Source: Streptosporangium canum
Lineage (GTDB): Bacteria > Actinomycetota > Actinomycetes > Streptosporangiales > Streptosporangiaceae
NCBI RefSeq assembly: GCF_900113865.1
Contig: NZ_FOQY01000016.1
Span: forward strand, 1 to 64,000
Length of the DNA stretch: 64,000 bases
Direction: 5' to 3'
The notes below the pieces were generated by a model that did no database searches, was not told the DNA's origin, and saw nothing but the letters and a program-made list of their open reading frames with translations. Shown piece by piece: positions 9,064 to 18,878 of the stretch. The position numbers and the translations under genes were made by a program. Each line of letters begins with the position of its first letter. Within the stretch, counting starts at the first letter, position 1.

Positions 9064-10473
9064 GAGGTCGACTCCGAGGAGATCGGCCACGGCGCGCAGC
9101 TCGGCGGCACGGTGGCCGGTGCCCAGCGCCCAGTGGTGGGAGATGCCGGTGGCGCTCCAGGCGTCGGTCCACTCCCCGGGGTCGCAGCCGAAGTCGACCC
9201 GGGAGGTGGTGTTGCCGATCCGCAGCAGCGGCCCGTCGACGACCTCGCCCTCGGAGACGACGAGGCCGAACCGGCCGTCCGGCCGGTGCAGCAGGCCGAA
9301 CGCGGTGACGGGGCCGTGCGTGACGTCGAACTCCACCGACACGCCCCAGCCGCGCTTGCCGTGGTAGACGCCCAGCCCGCGCAGCAACGGCCGCTTGGAG
9401 CTGATGGCCAGGTGGGCGGGCCCGTCGTGGCCCATCTCGACGTGTCCGCGAGCGAAGTCGAGCGCCTGGAGCTCGGTGAACGAGCCGCCCCCGCCGAGGC
9501 GGTCCATGATGAGCATGGCCAGCGAGGTGCGCAGCTCGTACTCCCCGGCCGACGGGACGCCACGGGCGGTGAGCAGCGACGCGCCGAGGATCATCCCGGC
9601 GCCGAGCCGCTCGTGGATCTCGCCGTCCAGGCCCCGGTGGTAGTAGGCCAGGCTGTCGAGGGAGAAGTCCTCGACGAGCCGGTCCAGGCCGACCGACACC
9701 CGGGCGGCCCAGGAGAAGTCGTCGTCGTTGACCGTGTCGGCCAGCTCGAAGACGTCCCGGGCCAGGTCCATGCGTTCGGTGACCTCGGCGTCGGTGACCT
9801 TCTCCACCCGCACCCGCAGGTCGTCGAACTCCAGCACCTCGACGTGGCCGCCGAGGTTCGCCGGGACCAGGGTGAGGTCGGTGGCCACGTCGAGCATGCC
9901 CGGGTAGAGGTGGCCCATCAGGCCGTGCCGCCCGCGCCGGAGCGCGGCCCGCACCCCGGCGGCCTTGACCCACCGCCCGATCTTCGCCCAGGCCCGCTCG
10001 TCCTCCAGGTAGCCGGAGACCGAGCGGAACGGGATGCCGCAGCGGATGAAGGTGTTGGCCATCTCCGGCAGCGGGCAGGCCCCGCAGTAGGCCAGCCACT
10101 GACCGGTGTCGAAGGTGGCGTGGTCCATCGACTCGGTCGGCTGCAGGTTGATCAGCAGCACCGGCGCACCGCTGCGCTGCGCGACCGGGAGCAGCATGGT
10201 GGCGGTCATGTAGGTGGTGAGGAAGCCGACGATGATGTCGCAGCCGGCCGCGCGGAGCTTCTCGGCCGCGACGGCGCCCTCCTGGGCGTCGGAGATGAAG
10301 CCGACGTCCACCACCTCGCAGCCGAGGGCCCGCATCCGCTCCGAGACGCGCTCGGAGGAATGCTTGAGCTGCGGCAGCAGGTCGGGGAACTGCGGCCAGT
10401 AGGCTCCGAGGCCTCCGGCGACGAGCCCCACCTTGGTACGGGGAGCGGTGATCCTGGACAGCTCGGCACGCAT
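9046..10473 (-). CDS. L-fucose/L-arabinose isomerase-like protein in the rhamnose operon
   Basis: 475 residues, resembling the L-fucose/L-arabinose isomerase fold family, which interconverts aldoses and ketoses. The N-terminal half has the Rossmann-like pattern of the family (GFISDAQEGAVAAEKL, CDIIVGFLTTY, VLLINLQPTESM), and the C-terminal half has a beta-rich domain with GNTTSRVDFG. It starts at an ATG with GAGGAG seven bases upstream and is the last gene of the minus-strand rhamnose operon, 39 bases after the aldolase/dehydrogenase. A true rhamnose isomerase is present too, so this one may act on a second deoxysugar or an epimer. The exact substrate is unknown. Its 3' end lies in a tandem duplication. 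Confidence 0.75.
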   Translation of the reverse strand: MRAELSRITAPRTKVGLVAGGLGAYWPQFPDLLPQLKHSSERVSERMRALGCEVVDVGFISDAQEGAVAAEKLRAAGCDIIVGFLTTYMTATMLLPVAQRSGAPVLLINLQPTESMDHATFDTGQWLAYCGACPLPEMANTFIRCGIPFRSVSGYLEDERAWAKIGRWVKAAGVRAALRRGRHGLMGHLYPGMLDVATDLTLVPANLGGHVEVLEFDDLRVRVEKVTDAEVTERMDLARDVFELADTVNDDDFSWAARVSVGLDRLVEDFSLDSLAYYHRGLDGEIHERLGAGMILGASLLTARGVPSAGEYELRTSLAMLIMDRLGGGGSFTELQALDFARGHVEMGHDGPAHLAISSKRPLLRGLGVYHGKRGWGVSVEFDVTHGPVTAFGLLHRPDGRFGLVVSEGEVVDGPLLRIGNTTSRVDFGCDPGEWTDAWSATGISHHWALGTGHRAAELRAVADLLGVDLIEVQP

Positions 10474-10512
10474 GACGTTCTCCTCTAGCCGGGTTACCGG
10501 GGAATCTCGGGG

Positions 10513-12555
10513 TTACCGCAGGAAGGCCGCGGCGACACCGGCGTCGACGGGGATGTGCAGGCCGGTGGTGAGCGACAGCTCCCCGCCGGTGAGGGCGAAG
10601 ACGGCCGCGGCGATGTGCTCGGGCAGCACCTCGCGCTTGAGCAGGGTCCGCTGGGCGTAGAACTCGCCGAGCTTGTCCTCCGGCACGCCGTAGACCGCCG
10701 CCCGGTTGGCGCCCCAGCCGGAGGCGAAGATCCCGGATCCGCGCACGACGCCGTCCGGGTTGACGCCGTTGACCCGGATGCCGTAGCCGCCCAGCTCGGC
10801 GGCGAGCAGCCGGACCTGGTGGGCCTGGTCGGCCTTGGCGGCGCCGTACGCGACGTTGTTGGGTCCGGCGAAGACCGCGTTCTTGGAGGAGATGTAGACG
10901 ATGTCCCCGCCCATGCCCTGGTCGATCATCACGCGGGCGCTCTCCCTGGAGACCAGAAACGAGCCGCGGGCCATCACGTCGTGCTGCAGGTCCCAGTCGG
11001 CGACGCTGGTCTCCAGCAGGGACCGCGACAGCGACAGCCCGGCGTTGTTGACGATCAGGTCGACCCCGCCGAAGGCCAGCACCGCCTGCCGGAGGGCCGC
11101 GACGACCTGCTCCTCGTCGGTGACGTCCACCTGTACGGCCGTCGCGACGTCCTCGGGCCGGTAGGCCTTGGCGCCGAGCTCGGCGGCGATTTTCTCGGCG
11201 GCGGCGAGGTCGCGGTCGGCGACGACCACGCAGGCCCCCTCGGCCGCCAGCCGCCGGGCGGTGGCGGCGCCGATGCCCGACCCACCGCCGGTGACCAGCG
11301 CGACCCGGGTGGCCAGCGGCTTCGGCGCGGGCATCCGGCGGAGTTTGGCCTCCTCCAGCTCCCAGTACTCGATGCGGAACTTCTCCGACTCCTCGATCGG
11401 CGCGTAGGACGACACCGCCTCGGCGCCGCGCATGACGTTGATCGCGTTGACGTAGAACTCGCCCGCCACCCGCGCGGTCTGCTTGTCCTTGCCGAAGGAG
11501 AACATGCCCACGCCGGGGACCAGCACGATCGCCGGGTCCGCGCCGCGCATCGGCGGCGAGTCCGCCGTGGCGTGGCGCCGGTAGTAGGCCGCGTAGTCCT
11601 CCCGGTAGGCGGCGTGCAGCTCGCGCAGCCGTACGGCCACCTCTTCGAGGGGCGCGTCGCCGGGCAGGTCGAGCACGAGCGGGGCGATCTTGGTGCGCAG
11701 GAAGTGGTCGGGGCAGGAGGTGCCGAGCGCGGCCAGCTCGGGGTGGCGCTCGCGGGACAGGAAGTCCAGGACCTCGGGGGTGGCGGTGTAGTGGCCGACC
11801 TGCGGCAGGTCCGTGCTCGCCAGGCCCCTGACGAGGGGGAACAGCGCCGCGGCCCGCTCCCGCCGGGCGGCTTCCGCCAGCGGCTCGCCGATGACCGGGC
11901 CGAACGGCTCGGGCCTGCCGTGCTCGGCGAGGTAGGCCTCGGCGGTGCGGATGATGTCCAGCGAGTTGGCCTCACATTCGGCGGAGGTCTCGCCCCAGGC
12001 GGTGATGCCGTGGCCGCCGAGGACGCAGCCGATGGCCTGCGGGTTGGCGTCCTTGATCGCGGCGATGTCCAGGCCGAGCTGGAAGCCGGGGCGGCGCCAG
12101 GGCACCCAGACCACCCGGTCGCCGAAGATCCGCGTCGTCAGCTCCCGGCCGTCGGCGGCGGTGGCGATCGCGATGCCGGCGTCCGGGTGCAGGTGGTCCA
12201 CGTGCGCGGCCTCGACGAGGCCGTGCATGGCGGTGTCGATCGACGGCGCCGCGCCGCCCCTGCCGAAGGCGCAGTAGTCGAACGCGGCGACCATCTCGTC
12301 CTCGCGCTCCACTCCCGGATACACCTCGGTGAGCGCCCGCAGCCGGTCCAGCCGCAGTACGGCCAGGCCGCCCTCGGTCAGCGTGCCGAGGTCGCCGCCG
12401 GAACCCTTGACCCACATCAGGTCCACGTCGGATCCGGTCACCGGATCGACGGCGACGCCCTTGGCCGACGTGTTGCCGCCCGCGAAGTTGGTGTTGCGCG
12501 GATCGGAGCCGAGCGCGTGCGACCGCTGCAGCAGCATCTCAACCGGCGAAGTCAT
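10513..12555 (-). CDS. Bifunctional rhamnulose-1-phosphate aldolase / lactaldehyde dehydrogenase
   Basis: 680-residue cytosolic fusion enzyme. The N-terminal part (about 1-400) is a class II aldolase domain with GSGGDLGTL, HVDHLHPDAGIA and the late zinc-region motif GHGITAWGET. The C-terminal part (about 415-680) is a short-chain dehydrogenase with the cofactor loop TGGGSGIG and the catalytic YGAAK. In this family the aldolase splits rhamnulose-1-phosphate into DHAP and lactaldehyde, and the dehydrogenase domain oxidises the lactaldehyde. The ATG at 12555 has GGGGGA upstream. It lies between rhaI and the second isomerase. Confidence 0.9.
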   Translation of the reverse strand: MTSPVEMLLQRSHALGSDPRNTNFAGGNTSAKGVAVDPVTGSDVDLMWVKGSGGDLGTLTEGGLAVLRLDRLRALTEVYPGVEREDEMVAAFDYCAFGRGGAAPSIDTAMHGLVEAAHVDHLHPDAGIAIATAADGRELTTRIFGDRVVWVPWRRPGFQLGLDIAAIKDANPQAIGCVLGGHGITAWGETSAECEANSLDIIRTAEAYLAEHGRPEPFGPVIGEPLAEAARRERAAALFPLVRGLASTDLPQVGHYTATPEVLDFLSRERHPELAALGTSCPDHFLRTKIAPLVLDLPGDAPLEEVAVRLRELHAAYREDYAAYYRRHATADSPPMRGADPAIVLVPGVGMFSFGKDKQTARVAGEFYVNAINVMRGAEAVSSYAPIEESEKFRIEYWELEEAKLRRMPAPKPLATRVALVTGGGSGIGAATARRLAAEGACVVVADRDLAAAEKIAAELGAKAYRPEDVATAVQVDVTDEEQVVAALRQAVLAFGGVDLIVNNAGLSLSRSLLETSVADWDLQHDVMARGSFLVSRESARVMIDQGMGGDIVYISSKNAVFAGPNNVAYGAAKADQAHQVRLLAAELGGYGIRVNGVNPDGVVRGSGIFASGWGANRAAVYGVPEDKLGEFYAQRTLLKREVLPEHIAAAVFALTGGELSLTTGLHIPVDAGVAAAFLR

Positions 12556-12588
12556 GAAATATCCCCCAACGTATGAACAGTGATCTCA

Positions 12589-12625
12589 CGGTGTGCCCTT
12601 CCACGTCTCTACCGCGGGCACACCG
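12589..12625 (-). other. Intercistronic hairpin between rhaI and the aldolase/dehydrogenase
   Basis: Ten-base inverted repeat CGGTGTGCCC (12589-12598) and its complement (12616-12625), with a 17-base loop, in the 89-base gap between two operon genes. It may stabilise or segment the transcript. No U-tract. Confidence 0.5.
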
Positions 12626-12644
12626 CCGGGACGGGACGCGGACC

Positions 12645-13817
12645 TCAGGCGCCCCAGCCCGCCTGGGTGCCGCCGACCCGCTCGGCGGCGATCTTCTCGA
12701 AGTACCCGGAACGGGCGTAGGCGGCCATCGGGTCGGGATCGAGGCCCATCTCCTGGCGCAGCTCGGCCAGGAGCGGCCGGACGTCGGTGTTGTAGGCGTC
12801 CATCAGCACGGCGTTGGCGGCCAGCACGTCGCCCTCGGCCTGGGCCGCCGCCAGCGCGTCCCCGTCGACCCGCAGCGCCTTGGCCGTGGCCTCCTGGATG
12901 TTCATCACCGAACGGATCTGGCCGGGGATCTTCGGCTCGATGTTGTGGCACTGGTCGAGCATGAACGCCACCCCCTGCTCCGGCCCGCCGTGCCGTCCGG
13001 AGAGGGCGCCGCCGCGGATCACCTCGTACATGATCCGGAAGAGCTGGAACGGGTCGGCCGCGCCCACCATCAGGTCGTCGTCGGCGTAGAAGCGGGAGTT
13101 GAAATCGAACCCGCCCAGCTTGCCCTCCCGGAGCAGGAACGCCACGATGAACTCGATGTTGGTGCCCGGCGCGTGGTGCCCGGTGTCCACCACCACCTGC
13201 GCCTTGTCGCCCAGCCGCAGGCAGTGCGCGTAGGCGGTGCCCCAGTCGGGCACGTCGGTCACGTAGAAGGCGGGCTCGAACAGCTTGTACTCCAGCAGGA
13301 ACCGCTGTCCCTCGCCCAGCCGTCCGTAGACGGCCGACAGCGCCTCGGCCAGCCGGTCCTGCCGGGCGCGGATGTCGTCCTGGCCGGGATAGTTGGTGCC
13401 GTCGGAGAACCACAGCTTCAGCGTGTCGGACCCGGTGGCGTCCATGACGTCCACGCACGCCAGCAGGTGGTCCAGGGCCTTGCGCCGCACCGCCGGGTCG
13501 GGGTTGGTGACGCTGCCCAGCCGGTAGTCGTCGTCCTGGAAGACGTTGGAGTTGATCGCGCCGATCCGCACGCCCACCTCGGACGCGTGCCGGGCCAGGT
13601 CGGCGTAGTCGTCGACCCTGTCCCACGGGATGTGCAGCGCCACCGTCGGCGCGACCCCGGTGAAGGCGTGCACCTGGGCCGCGTCGGCCAGCTTCTCGTA
13701 GGGGTCCTGCGGCACGCCCCGCTGGGCGAACACCTTGAACCGGGTGCCGCTGTTGCCGTACGCCCACGACGGGGTCTCGATGGCCTGCGCCCGCAGCGTG
13801 GCCCTGATGTCGCTCAA
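12645..13817 (-). CDS. rhaI: L-rhamnose isomerase
   Basis: Metal-dependent isomerase converting L-rhamnose to L-rhamnulose, 390 residues, of the Pseudomonas-type RhaI family. Metal-ligand regions are visible: LLEYKLFEPA, VVDTGHHAPGTN and FDFNSRFYADDDLM. The best start is a TTG at 13817 preceded by GAGGAG. The longer frame upstream would run through a strong hairpin and has no family resemblance. It is the first catabolic gene after the transporter genes. Confidence 0.9.
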   Translation of the reverse strand: MSDIRATLRAQAIETPSWAYGNSGTRFKVFAQRGVPQDPYEKLADAAQVHAFTGVAPTVALHIPWDRVDDYADLARHASEVGVRIGAINSNVFQDDDYRLGSVTNPDPAVRRKALDHLLACVDVMDATGSDTLKLWFSDGTNYPGQDDIRARQDRLAEALSAVYGRLGEGQRFLLEYKLFEPAFYVTDVPDWGTAYAHCLRLGDKAQVVVDTGHHAPGTNIEFIVAFLLREGKLGGFDFNSRFYADDDLMVGAADPFQLFRIMYEVIRGGALSGRHGGPEQGVAFMLDQCHNIEPKIPGQIRSVMNIQEATAKALRVDGDALAAAQAEGDVLAANAVLMDAYNTDVRPLLAELRQEMGLDPDPMAAYARSGYFEKIAAERVGGTQAGWGA

Positions 13818-13832
13818 GAAAGGCTCCTCGCC

Positions 13833-13869
13833 GGGTACGGCGTGCGCCACCAGGGCGCACGCCGTACCC
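13833..13869 (-). other. 16-bp perfect hairpin between rhaS and rhaI
   Basis: Perfect 16-bp stem (13833-13848 with 13854-13869) and a five-base loop, sitting in the 62-base gap directly after the rhaS stop and just before the rhaI ribosome-binding site. With no U-tract, it more likely protects the upstream transporter mRNA than stops transcription fully. Confidence 0.7.
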
Positions 13870-13879
13870 ACGTCTTCCG

Positions 13880-14965
13880 TCAGAAGTCGAACTCGTCGAT
13901 GTTGTCGGCCTTGAAGACGAACGGCGCGCCGAGGATGACCTCGCCGTCCTTGCCGATCGTGTACTCGCCGAGCTTTCCGGCCGTGAACTTCTCGCCCTCG
14001 GCGCCGGTGATCTGTCCCGAGGCGAGCGCCGCGGCGGAGTAGCTGGCCAGGTAGCCCAGGTCCTTGGGGTTCCACAGGGCGAACTGCTGCACGGTGCCGT
14101 CCTTGACGAACTCGCGCATCTGGTTCGGGGTGCCGAGACCGGTCAGGGTGATCTTGCCCTTGTACTTGGAGCCGGAGATGTAGCGGGCGGCGGCGGAGAT
14201 GCCGACCGTGGTCGGGGAGATGATCCCCTTGAGGTCGGGGTAGGCCTGGAGCAGGCCCTGGGTCTCCTGGAAGGACTTCTGGTCGTCGTCGTCGCCGTAG
14301 GCGACCTTGACCAGCTTCATGTCCTTGTACTCGGGCTTGGTGAGCTCGTCCTTCATGAAGTCGATCCAGGCGTTCTGGTTGGTCGCGTTGGCCGTCGCCG
14401 ACAGGATCGCGATCTCACCCTTGCTGTCGATCATGTCGGCCAGCATCTTGACCTGGCTGCGCCCGATCTCCTCGGAGTCGGCCTGGTTGATGAACAGGTT
14501 CCGGCAGTCCTTGGCGGCGTCGGAGTCGTAAGCGACGATCTTGATGCCCTTGGACATGGCCTGCTTGAGCGGGCCGCAGACGGCGTTGGCGTCGTTGGCC
14601 GCGATCAGGATGGCGTCCTGCCGCTGCTGGATCAGGGTGTTGATGTAGGAGACCTGCGAGGAGGCGGAGGCGTCGGACGGGCCGACCTCCTTGGCCTCAC
14701 CCTTGTACTCCTTGGCCGCCTCGATGCCCGCCTTGTCGACGATCGTCTCGTACGGGTTGTTGATCTGCTTGGGCAGGAAGGCGATCTTCAGGCCCTCCTT
14801 GATCGGCGCGTTCGGGTCGGCCGAGGCGGGCGCGGCGGCCGAGGCCTTCGGGTCGGCGCCCTGCTGGGCGGAGTCCTTGGTGGTGCCCCCGCAGGCCGTG
14901 AGCCCGAGCGAGACCAGACCGACCAGGGCCGCCGTCGAGGCGAGCCTCCGTGGAAAAATGAACAT
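13880..14965 (-). CDS. rhaS: Rhamnose ABC importer, substrate-binding lipoprotein
   Basis: 361-residue sugar-binding protein of the ribose/rhamnose (periplasmic-binding type I) family. It has a lipoprotein signal peptide ending LGLTAC, so Cys25 would be lipidated and the protein anchored outside the membrane. The mature part has the fold's typical AANDANAVCGPLKQAM and VAYDSDA elements. GGGAGAA precedes the ATG. It follows rhaQ by 12 bases. Rhamnose specificity is inferred from the neighbouring rhaI and kinase. Confidence 0.88.
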   Translation of the reverse strand: MFIFPRRLASTAALVGLVSLGLTACGGTTKDSAQQGADPKASAAAPASADPNAPIKEGLKIAFLPKQINNPYETIVDKAGIEAAKEYKGEAKEVGPSDASASSQVSYINTLIQQRQDAILIAANDANAVCGPLKQAMSKGIKIVAYDSDAAKDCRNLFINQADSEEIGRSQVKMLADMIDSKGEIAILSATANATNQNAWIDFMKDELTKPEYKDMKLVKVAYGDDDDQKSFQETQGLLQAYPDLKGIISPTTVGISAAARYISGSKYKGKITLTGLGTPNQMREFVKDGTVQQFALWNPKDLGYLASYSAAALASGQITGAEGEKFTAGKLGEYTIGKDGEVILGAPFVFKADNIDEFDF

Positions 14966-14977
14966 CGATGTTCTCCC

Positions 14978-16033
14978 TCAGGATTCGGGGGGCGGGGGCG
15001 ACGAGGCGGGTGCCGGGATCCGGCGCCGCCCCACCGCGGCGACGAGCCTCGGAGTGATCACGGAGATGATCAGCAGCAGACCGGTGACGATGGACTGGAT
15101 CTCGGTCGACACGTCGTTGAGCATGAGCAGGTTGCGGAGCAGCCCGATCAGCAGCACGCCGGCGATGACCCCGCCGAGGGTGCCCCGGCCCCCGTCGAAG
15201 TCGACGCCGCCGAGCAGGACGGCCGCGATGACGGCCAGCTCCAGCCCGACGCCGTTGTCGGCGCGGGCGCTGCCGTACCGCAGGGTGTAGACGACTCCGG
15301 CGAAGGCGGCGATGGCACCGGACAGCACGAACAGGGTGAGCTTGATCCGCTTGACCCGGATGCCGGCGAACTGCGCCGCCTCCTCCTGGGCGCCGATCGC
15401 GAACAGCGAGCGGCCGAAGCCGGTGGCGTGCAGCACCACGCCGGTGACCGCCGCCAGCAGGATGAAGAGCATGACCGGGTACGGGACGGGAGTGCCCGGC
15501 ACGTCGTTCACGGCGAGGTCGACGTACTGCTGGGGAAACTCGGCGATCGCCCTGTCTCCCAGCACGACGTAGGCCAGGCCCCGGTAGAGGGCCAGCGTGC
15601 CGATCGTCACCGCCAGCGAGGGCAGCCCCAGCCGGGTCACCAGCAGCCCGTTGACCAGGCCGCACCCGGCGCCGACCACGATCACCAGCGGGATGATGGA
15701 CTCGATCGCCCAGCCCGCGTCCCAGAGGCTGCCGACCAGCGCGCTGGACAGGCCGAGCACCGAGGCCACCGACAGGTCCACCTCGGCGGCGACCACCAGC
15801 ATGGTCATCGCCAGCGCGATCAACGCGATCTCGCCGAGGTCGCCGAGGGCGAAGGACAGGTTGTCGATGCTCGCGAAGCCGGGCGACCCGGCCGAGCCGC
15901 CGGCGAAGACGAGCACCAGCAGCATGCCCACCAGCACGTCCCAGCGGAGGAACCGGCCGAGCGAGCCGCGCCCTGTCCCGGCCGGGACGCTCACGCCCTC
16001 CGCGGGCTTCGCGGCCGTCACGTCAGGAGCCAT
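14978..16033 (-). CDS. rhaQ: Rhamnose ABC importer permease
   Basis: 351-residue multi-pass permease of the RbsC family, with VVAAEVDLSVASVLGLSSAL and GIRVKRIKLTLFVLSGAIAA. The ATG at 16033 was taken over a longer frame because it lies just inside the end of rhaP (11-base overlap), as is usual for paired permeases. Together with RhaP it forms the membrane channel of the importer. Confidence 0.88.
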   Translation of the reverse strand: MAPDVTAAKPAEGVSVPAGTGRGSLGRFLRWDVLVGMLLVLVFAGGSAGSPGFASIDNLSFALGDLGEIALIALAMTMLVVAAEVDLSVASVLGLSSALVGSLWDAGWAIESIIPLVIVVGAGCGLVNGLLVTRLGLPSLAVTIGTLALYRGLAYVVLGDRAIAEFPQQYVDLAVNDVPGTPVPYPVMLFILLAAVTGVVLHATGFGRSLFAIGAQEEAAQFAGIRVKRIKLTLFVLSGAIAAFAGVVYTLRYGSARADNGVGLELAVIAAVLLGGVDFDGGRGTLGGVIAGVLLIGLLRNLLMLNDVSTEIQSIVTGLLLIISVITPRLVAAVGRRRIPAPASSPPPPES

Positions 16034-17045
16034 GTCGGGCGTTCCTCCTCCGCAGTACCCGCGCGACCCGCAGGGCGAGCAGCCGGTCCACGCTGATCGC
16101 CAGGAGCAGCAGCGCGCCGGTGATGGCCTGCTGCCAGAACGGGTTGACCTTGAGCACGACCAGCGCGCTGGTGATCGTGGTGAGCAGCAGCGCGCCGAGT
16201 GCCGCGCCGTACACGGTGCCGACACCGCCGGTGATCGCCACGCCACCGACCACGACCGCGCTGACCACCTGGAGCTCCCAGCCGTTGGCGGCGTCGGCGA
16301 CCACGGTGCCGAACCGGGACAGCCAGAGCACCCCGGCCAGACCGGCGAGGGCGCCGCTGAACAGGTAGGCCCCCATCACGCGGCGCCGCACCGGGATGCC
16401 CGCCAGGCCCGCGGCCTCCGGGCTGGAGCCGATCGCGTAGAAGTCCCGGCCCGAGGCGTAGGAGCGCAGGTAGTAGCCGACGGCCAGCATCACCACGACG
16501 GCGATCACCGGCAGGTACGGGACGCCGAGCACCGTGCCGTTGCCCAGCGCCAGCAGCGCCGGGGGCAGGTCGACGGCGTTGATCTGCCGGCCGTGCGCGA
16601 TGAGGTGGTCGAGCCCCTGGATCACGTACAGCGTGCCGAGGGTCACCACCAGGGCCGGAACCCGGCCGAAGCTGACCAGAAGACCGTTGACCAGGCCGCA
16701 GAGCGCGCCGATCGCGACACCCAGCACGACCGCGAAGACGACGCCCCGACCGTGGTCGGCGGCCAGGAAGTCACCGGTGGTGAAGGCCACCAGGCCGACG
16801 ACCGAACCGGCGGACAGGTCGATGTTGCGGGTGATGACCACGACGGACTGGCCGACGGCCAGCAGCACCAGGATGGAGGCGTTGAGGAAGATGTCCTTCA
16901 TGCCCTGGCCGGACAGGAAGTTGCCGTTGACGCCCGCGGTCACCGCGACCAGGACGGCCAGCGCGGCCACGATGCTCAGCTCGCGGGCCCGGAAGACCAG
17001 GTCCACCACGCCCCGGCTGCTCCGCCCGGCGGTGACGGCGCTCAC
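16023..17045 (-). CDS. rhaP: Rhamnose ABC importer permease
   Basis: 340-residue RbsC-type permease with about nine to ten helices and the family pattern VVVITRNIDLSAGSVVGL and GIPVRRRVMGAYLFSGALAG. The GTG start is preceded by GGAGGAG. It lies 112 bases after rhaT and overlaps rhaQ, and pairs with it as a heterodimer. Confidence 0.88.
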   Translation of the reverse strand: MSAVTAGRSSRGVVDLVFRARELSIVAALAVLVAVTAGVNGNFLSGQGMKDIFLNASILVLLAVGQSVVVITRNIDLSAGSVVGLVAFTTGDFLAADHGRGVVFAVVLGVAIGALCGLVNGLLVSFGRVPALVVTLGTLYVIQGLDHLIAHGRQINAVDLPPALLALGNGTVLGVPYLPVIAVVVMLAVGYYLRSYASGRDFYAIGSSPEAAGLAGIPVRRRVMGAYLFSGALAGLAGVLWLSRFGTVVADAANGWELQVVSAVVVGGVAITGGVGTVYGAALGALLLTTITSALVVLKVNPFWQQAITGALLLLAISVDRLLALRVARVLRRRNARHGS

Positions 17046-17157
17046 GCGCTCTCCTCCGTTCCGCCCCGCGGGAACGCCCCGCGTCTCCGCGGGGGCTCCG
17101 GAACCACCGGCCGTACGACCGGTGTGCCGTGCCCGCCGCCTGTCTCGCCGCGCTCGA

Positions 17158-18699
17158 TCACGAGGCCCTCCCGGTCGCTGCGGTCATCACGCTCTCCTCG
17201 GTCGCCCGATCCCGCGGGATCTCGGCGACCAGCCGCCCCTCCTGCATGACCAGCACCCGGTCGGCCATGCCGAGCACCTCGGGCAGGTCGGAGGAGATCA
17301 TCAGTACGGCGAGCCCGTCGGCGGCCAGCTGGGACAGCAGCCGGTGGACCTCGGCCTTGGTGCCCACGTCGATGCCGCGGGTGGGCTCGTCGATGATGAG
17401 CACCTCGGGCCGGGTGGACAGCCACTTGCCCAGCACGACCTTCTGCTGGTTGCCGCCGGACAGCACGTTCACCGCGTCCGACAGCCGGTTGAACTTGAGC
17501 TGGAGCCGGATCGCCCAGTCCCGGGCGCGGTCCCGCTCGGCGGCCCGGGAGATCACCGGACCGCGGCGCAGCGTCTTCAGGCCGGTGAGGCCGATGTTGC
17601 GCTCGATCGACTGGTCCATCACCAGGCCCTGCTGCCGCCGGTCCTCGGGGACCAGAGCCAGACCGGCGGCCATCGCGGCGGTCGGGGAGGCGGCCGGCAG
17701 CCGCCTGCCGTTCACCTCGACGGTCCCGGCGTCCCAGCGGTCCACACCGAAGATCGCGCGGGCGACCTCGCTGCGCCCCGCCCCCACCAGCCCGGCGAGC
17801 GCCACGATCTCGCCCCGCCGTACCTCGAAGGAGACGTCGGTGAACACGCCTTCACGGGTGAGCCGCCCGACCCTGAGCGCCACCTCCCCGACCGTGGTCT
17901 CCTGCTTGGGGTAGAGGGTGTCGAGGTCACGGCCGACCATCCGGCGGATCAGGTCGTCGTGGGTGAGCCCGGCCACCGGCTCGCTGGCGATCCAGCCGCC
18001 GTCGCGCAGCGTGGTGACCCGCTGGCAGAGCTCGAAGATCTCGTCCAGCCGGTGGGAGATGAACAGCACCGCGCAGCCCTGCTCACGCAGCGCCTTGACC
18101 ACGTTGAAGAGCCGGGCGACCTCGTTCCCGGAGAGCGCCGCGGTGGGCTCGTCCATGACGAGCACCCGGGCGTCCCGGGAGAGCGCCTTGGCGATCTCGA
18201 CGAGCTGCTGGTCGGCGATGGACAGGCCGCGGGCCGGCTGCTCGGGGTCGAGTGCCACACCGAGCCGGGTGAACAGCTCGGTGGCCCTGGCGTGCATCGT
18301 CGCGCGGTCGATGCGGCGGAGCGCGGCCCGGGGCTGGCGGCCGATGAAGATGTTCTCGGCGACCGACAGGTCGGGGAACATCGTGGGCTCCTGGTAGATC
18401 ACCGCCACACCCGCCTGCTGGGCGTCGGCGGGGTTGTGGAACTCCACCGGCTCGCCGTCCAGGAGGACCTGCCCGGTGTCCGGGCGGTGCACGCCCGCCA
18501 GGGTCTTCACCAGGGTGGACTTCCCGGCCCCGTTCTCCCCGGCGAGGGCGTGCGCCTCGCCGGCGAACAGCTGGAGGGAGACCTCGCGCAGCGCCCGCAC
18601 GGCGCCGAACGCCTTGCTCACCCCGGCCAGGGCCAGGACCGGAGGGGCCTGTTCGGGGGGCGACCCGAGCGGCGCCTCCCCTCTGCCCGGTTCACTCAC
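17158..18699 (-). CDS. rhaT: Rhamnose ABC importer, double ATPase
   Basis: 513-residue ATPase with two nucleotide-binding domains, as in RbsA. The first has GENGAGKST and DEPTAALSG. The second has a degenerate P-loop GLVGAGRSE, the signature LSGGNQQK and [10 protein letters not shown]. It energises RhaPQ. A GTG start follows a purine-rich AAGGGG about nine bases upstream. It is the first gene of the operon, 42 bases downstream of the predicted transcription start and operator. Confidence 0.9.
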   Translation of the reverse strand: MSEPGRGEAPLGSPPEQAPPVLALAGVSKAFGAVRALREVSLQLFAGEAHALAGENGAGKSTLVKTLAGVHRPDTGQVLLDGEPVEFHNPADAQQAGVAVIYQEPTMFPDLSVAENIFIGRQPRAALRRIDRATMHARATELFTRLGVALDPEQPARGLSIADQQLVEIAKALSRDARVLVMDEPTAALSGNEVARLFNVVKALREQGCAVLFISHRLDEIFELCQRVTTLRDGGWIASEPVAGLTHDDLIRRMVGRDLDTLYPKQETTVGEVALRVGRLTREGVFTDVSFEVRRGEIVALAGLVGAGRSEVARAIFGVDRWDAGTVEVNGRRLPAASPTAAMAAGLALVPEDRRQQGLVMDQSIERNIGLTGLKTLRRGPVISRAAERDRARDWAIRLQLKFNRLSDAVNVLSGGNQQKVVLGKWLSTRPEVLIIDEPTRGIDVGTKAEVHRLLSQLAADGLAVLMISSDLPEVLGMADRVLVMQEGRLVAEIPRDRATEESVMTAATGRAS

Positions 18700-18721
18700 C
18701 GCGCCACACCCCTTCCCTGAC

Positions 18722-18736
18722 CTAAAAACGTTTTAG
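18722..18736. promoter_or_regulatory. Probable LacI-family operator just downstream of the rha operon start
   Basis: CTAAAAACGTTTTAG, with the perfect 10-bp core AAAACGTTTT at 18725-18734 and the central CG typical of LacI-family sites. It lies a few bases downstream of the predicted start of the minus-strand operon, where a bound repressor would block transcription. Confidence 0.7.
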
Positions 18737-18748
18737 AGAGTTGACGGG

Positions 18749-18777
18749 ACGCTAAACCGAGGATCCGGCCATGTCAA
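18749..18777 (-). promoter_or_regulatory. Promoter of the rhamnose transport and catabolism operon
   Basis: Minus strand: -35 TTGACA (18772-18777), a 17-base spacer and -10 TAGCGT (18749-18754). The hexamers and spacing fit a principal-sigma promoter. Transcription would start near 18742, just before the operator. Confidence 0.65.
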
Positions 18778-18878
18778 TGGGGCATGAAGGGCCCGTTTCC
18801 AATGCGTTACGTCCCCCATCAGGGACGGAGTGGCGGACCGGTCCGCGGCGTGTTTGGATAAGGTCGCCGCCAGACCGC

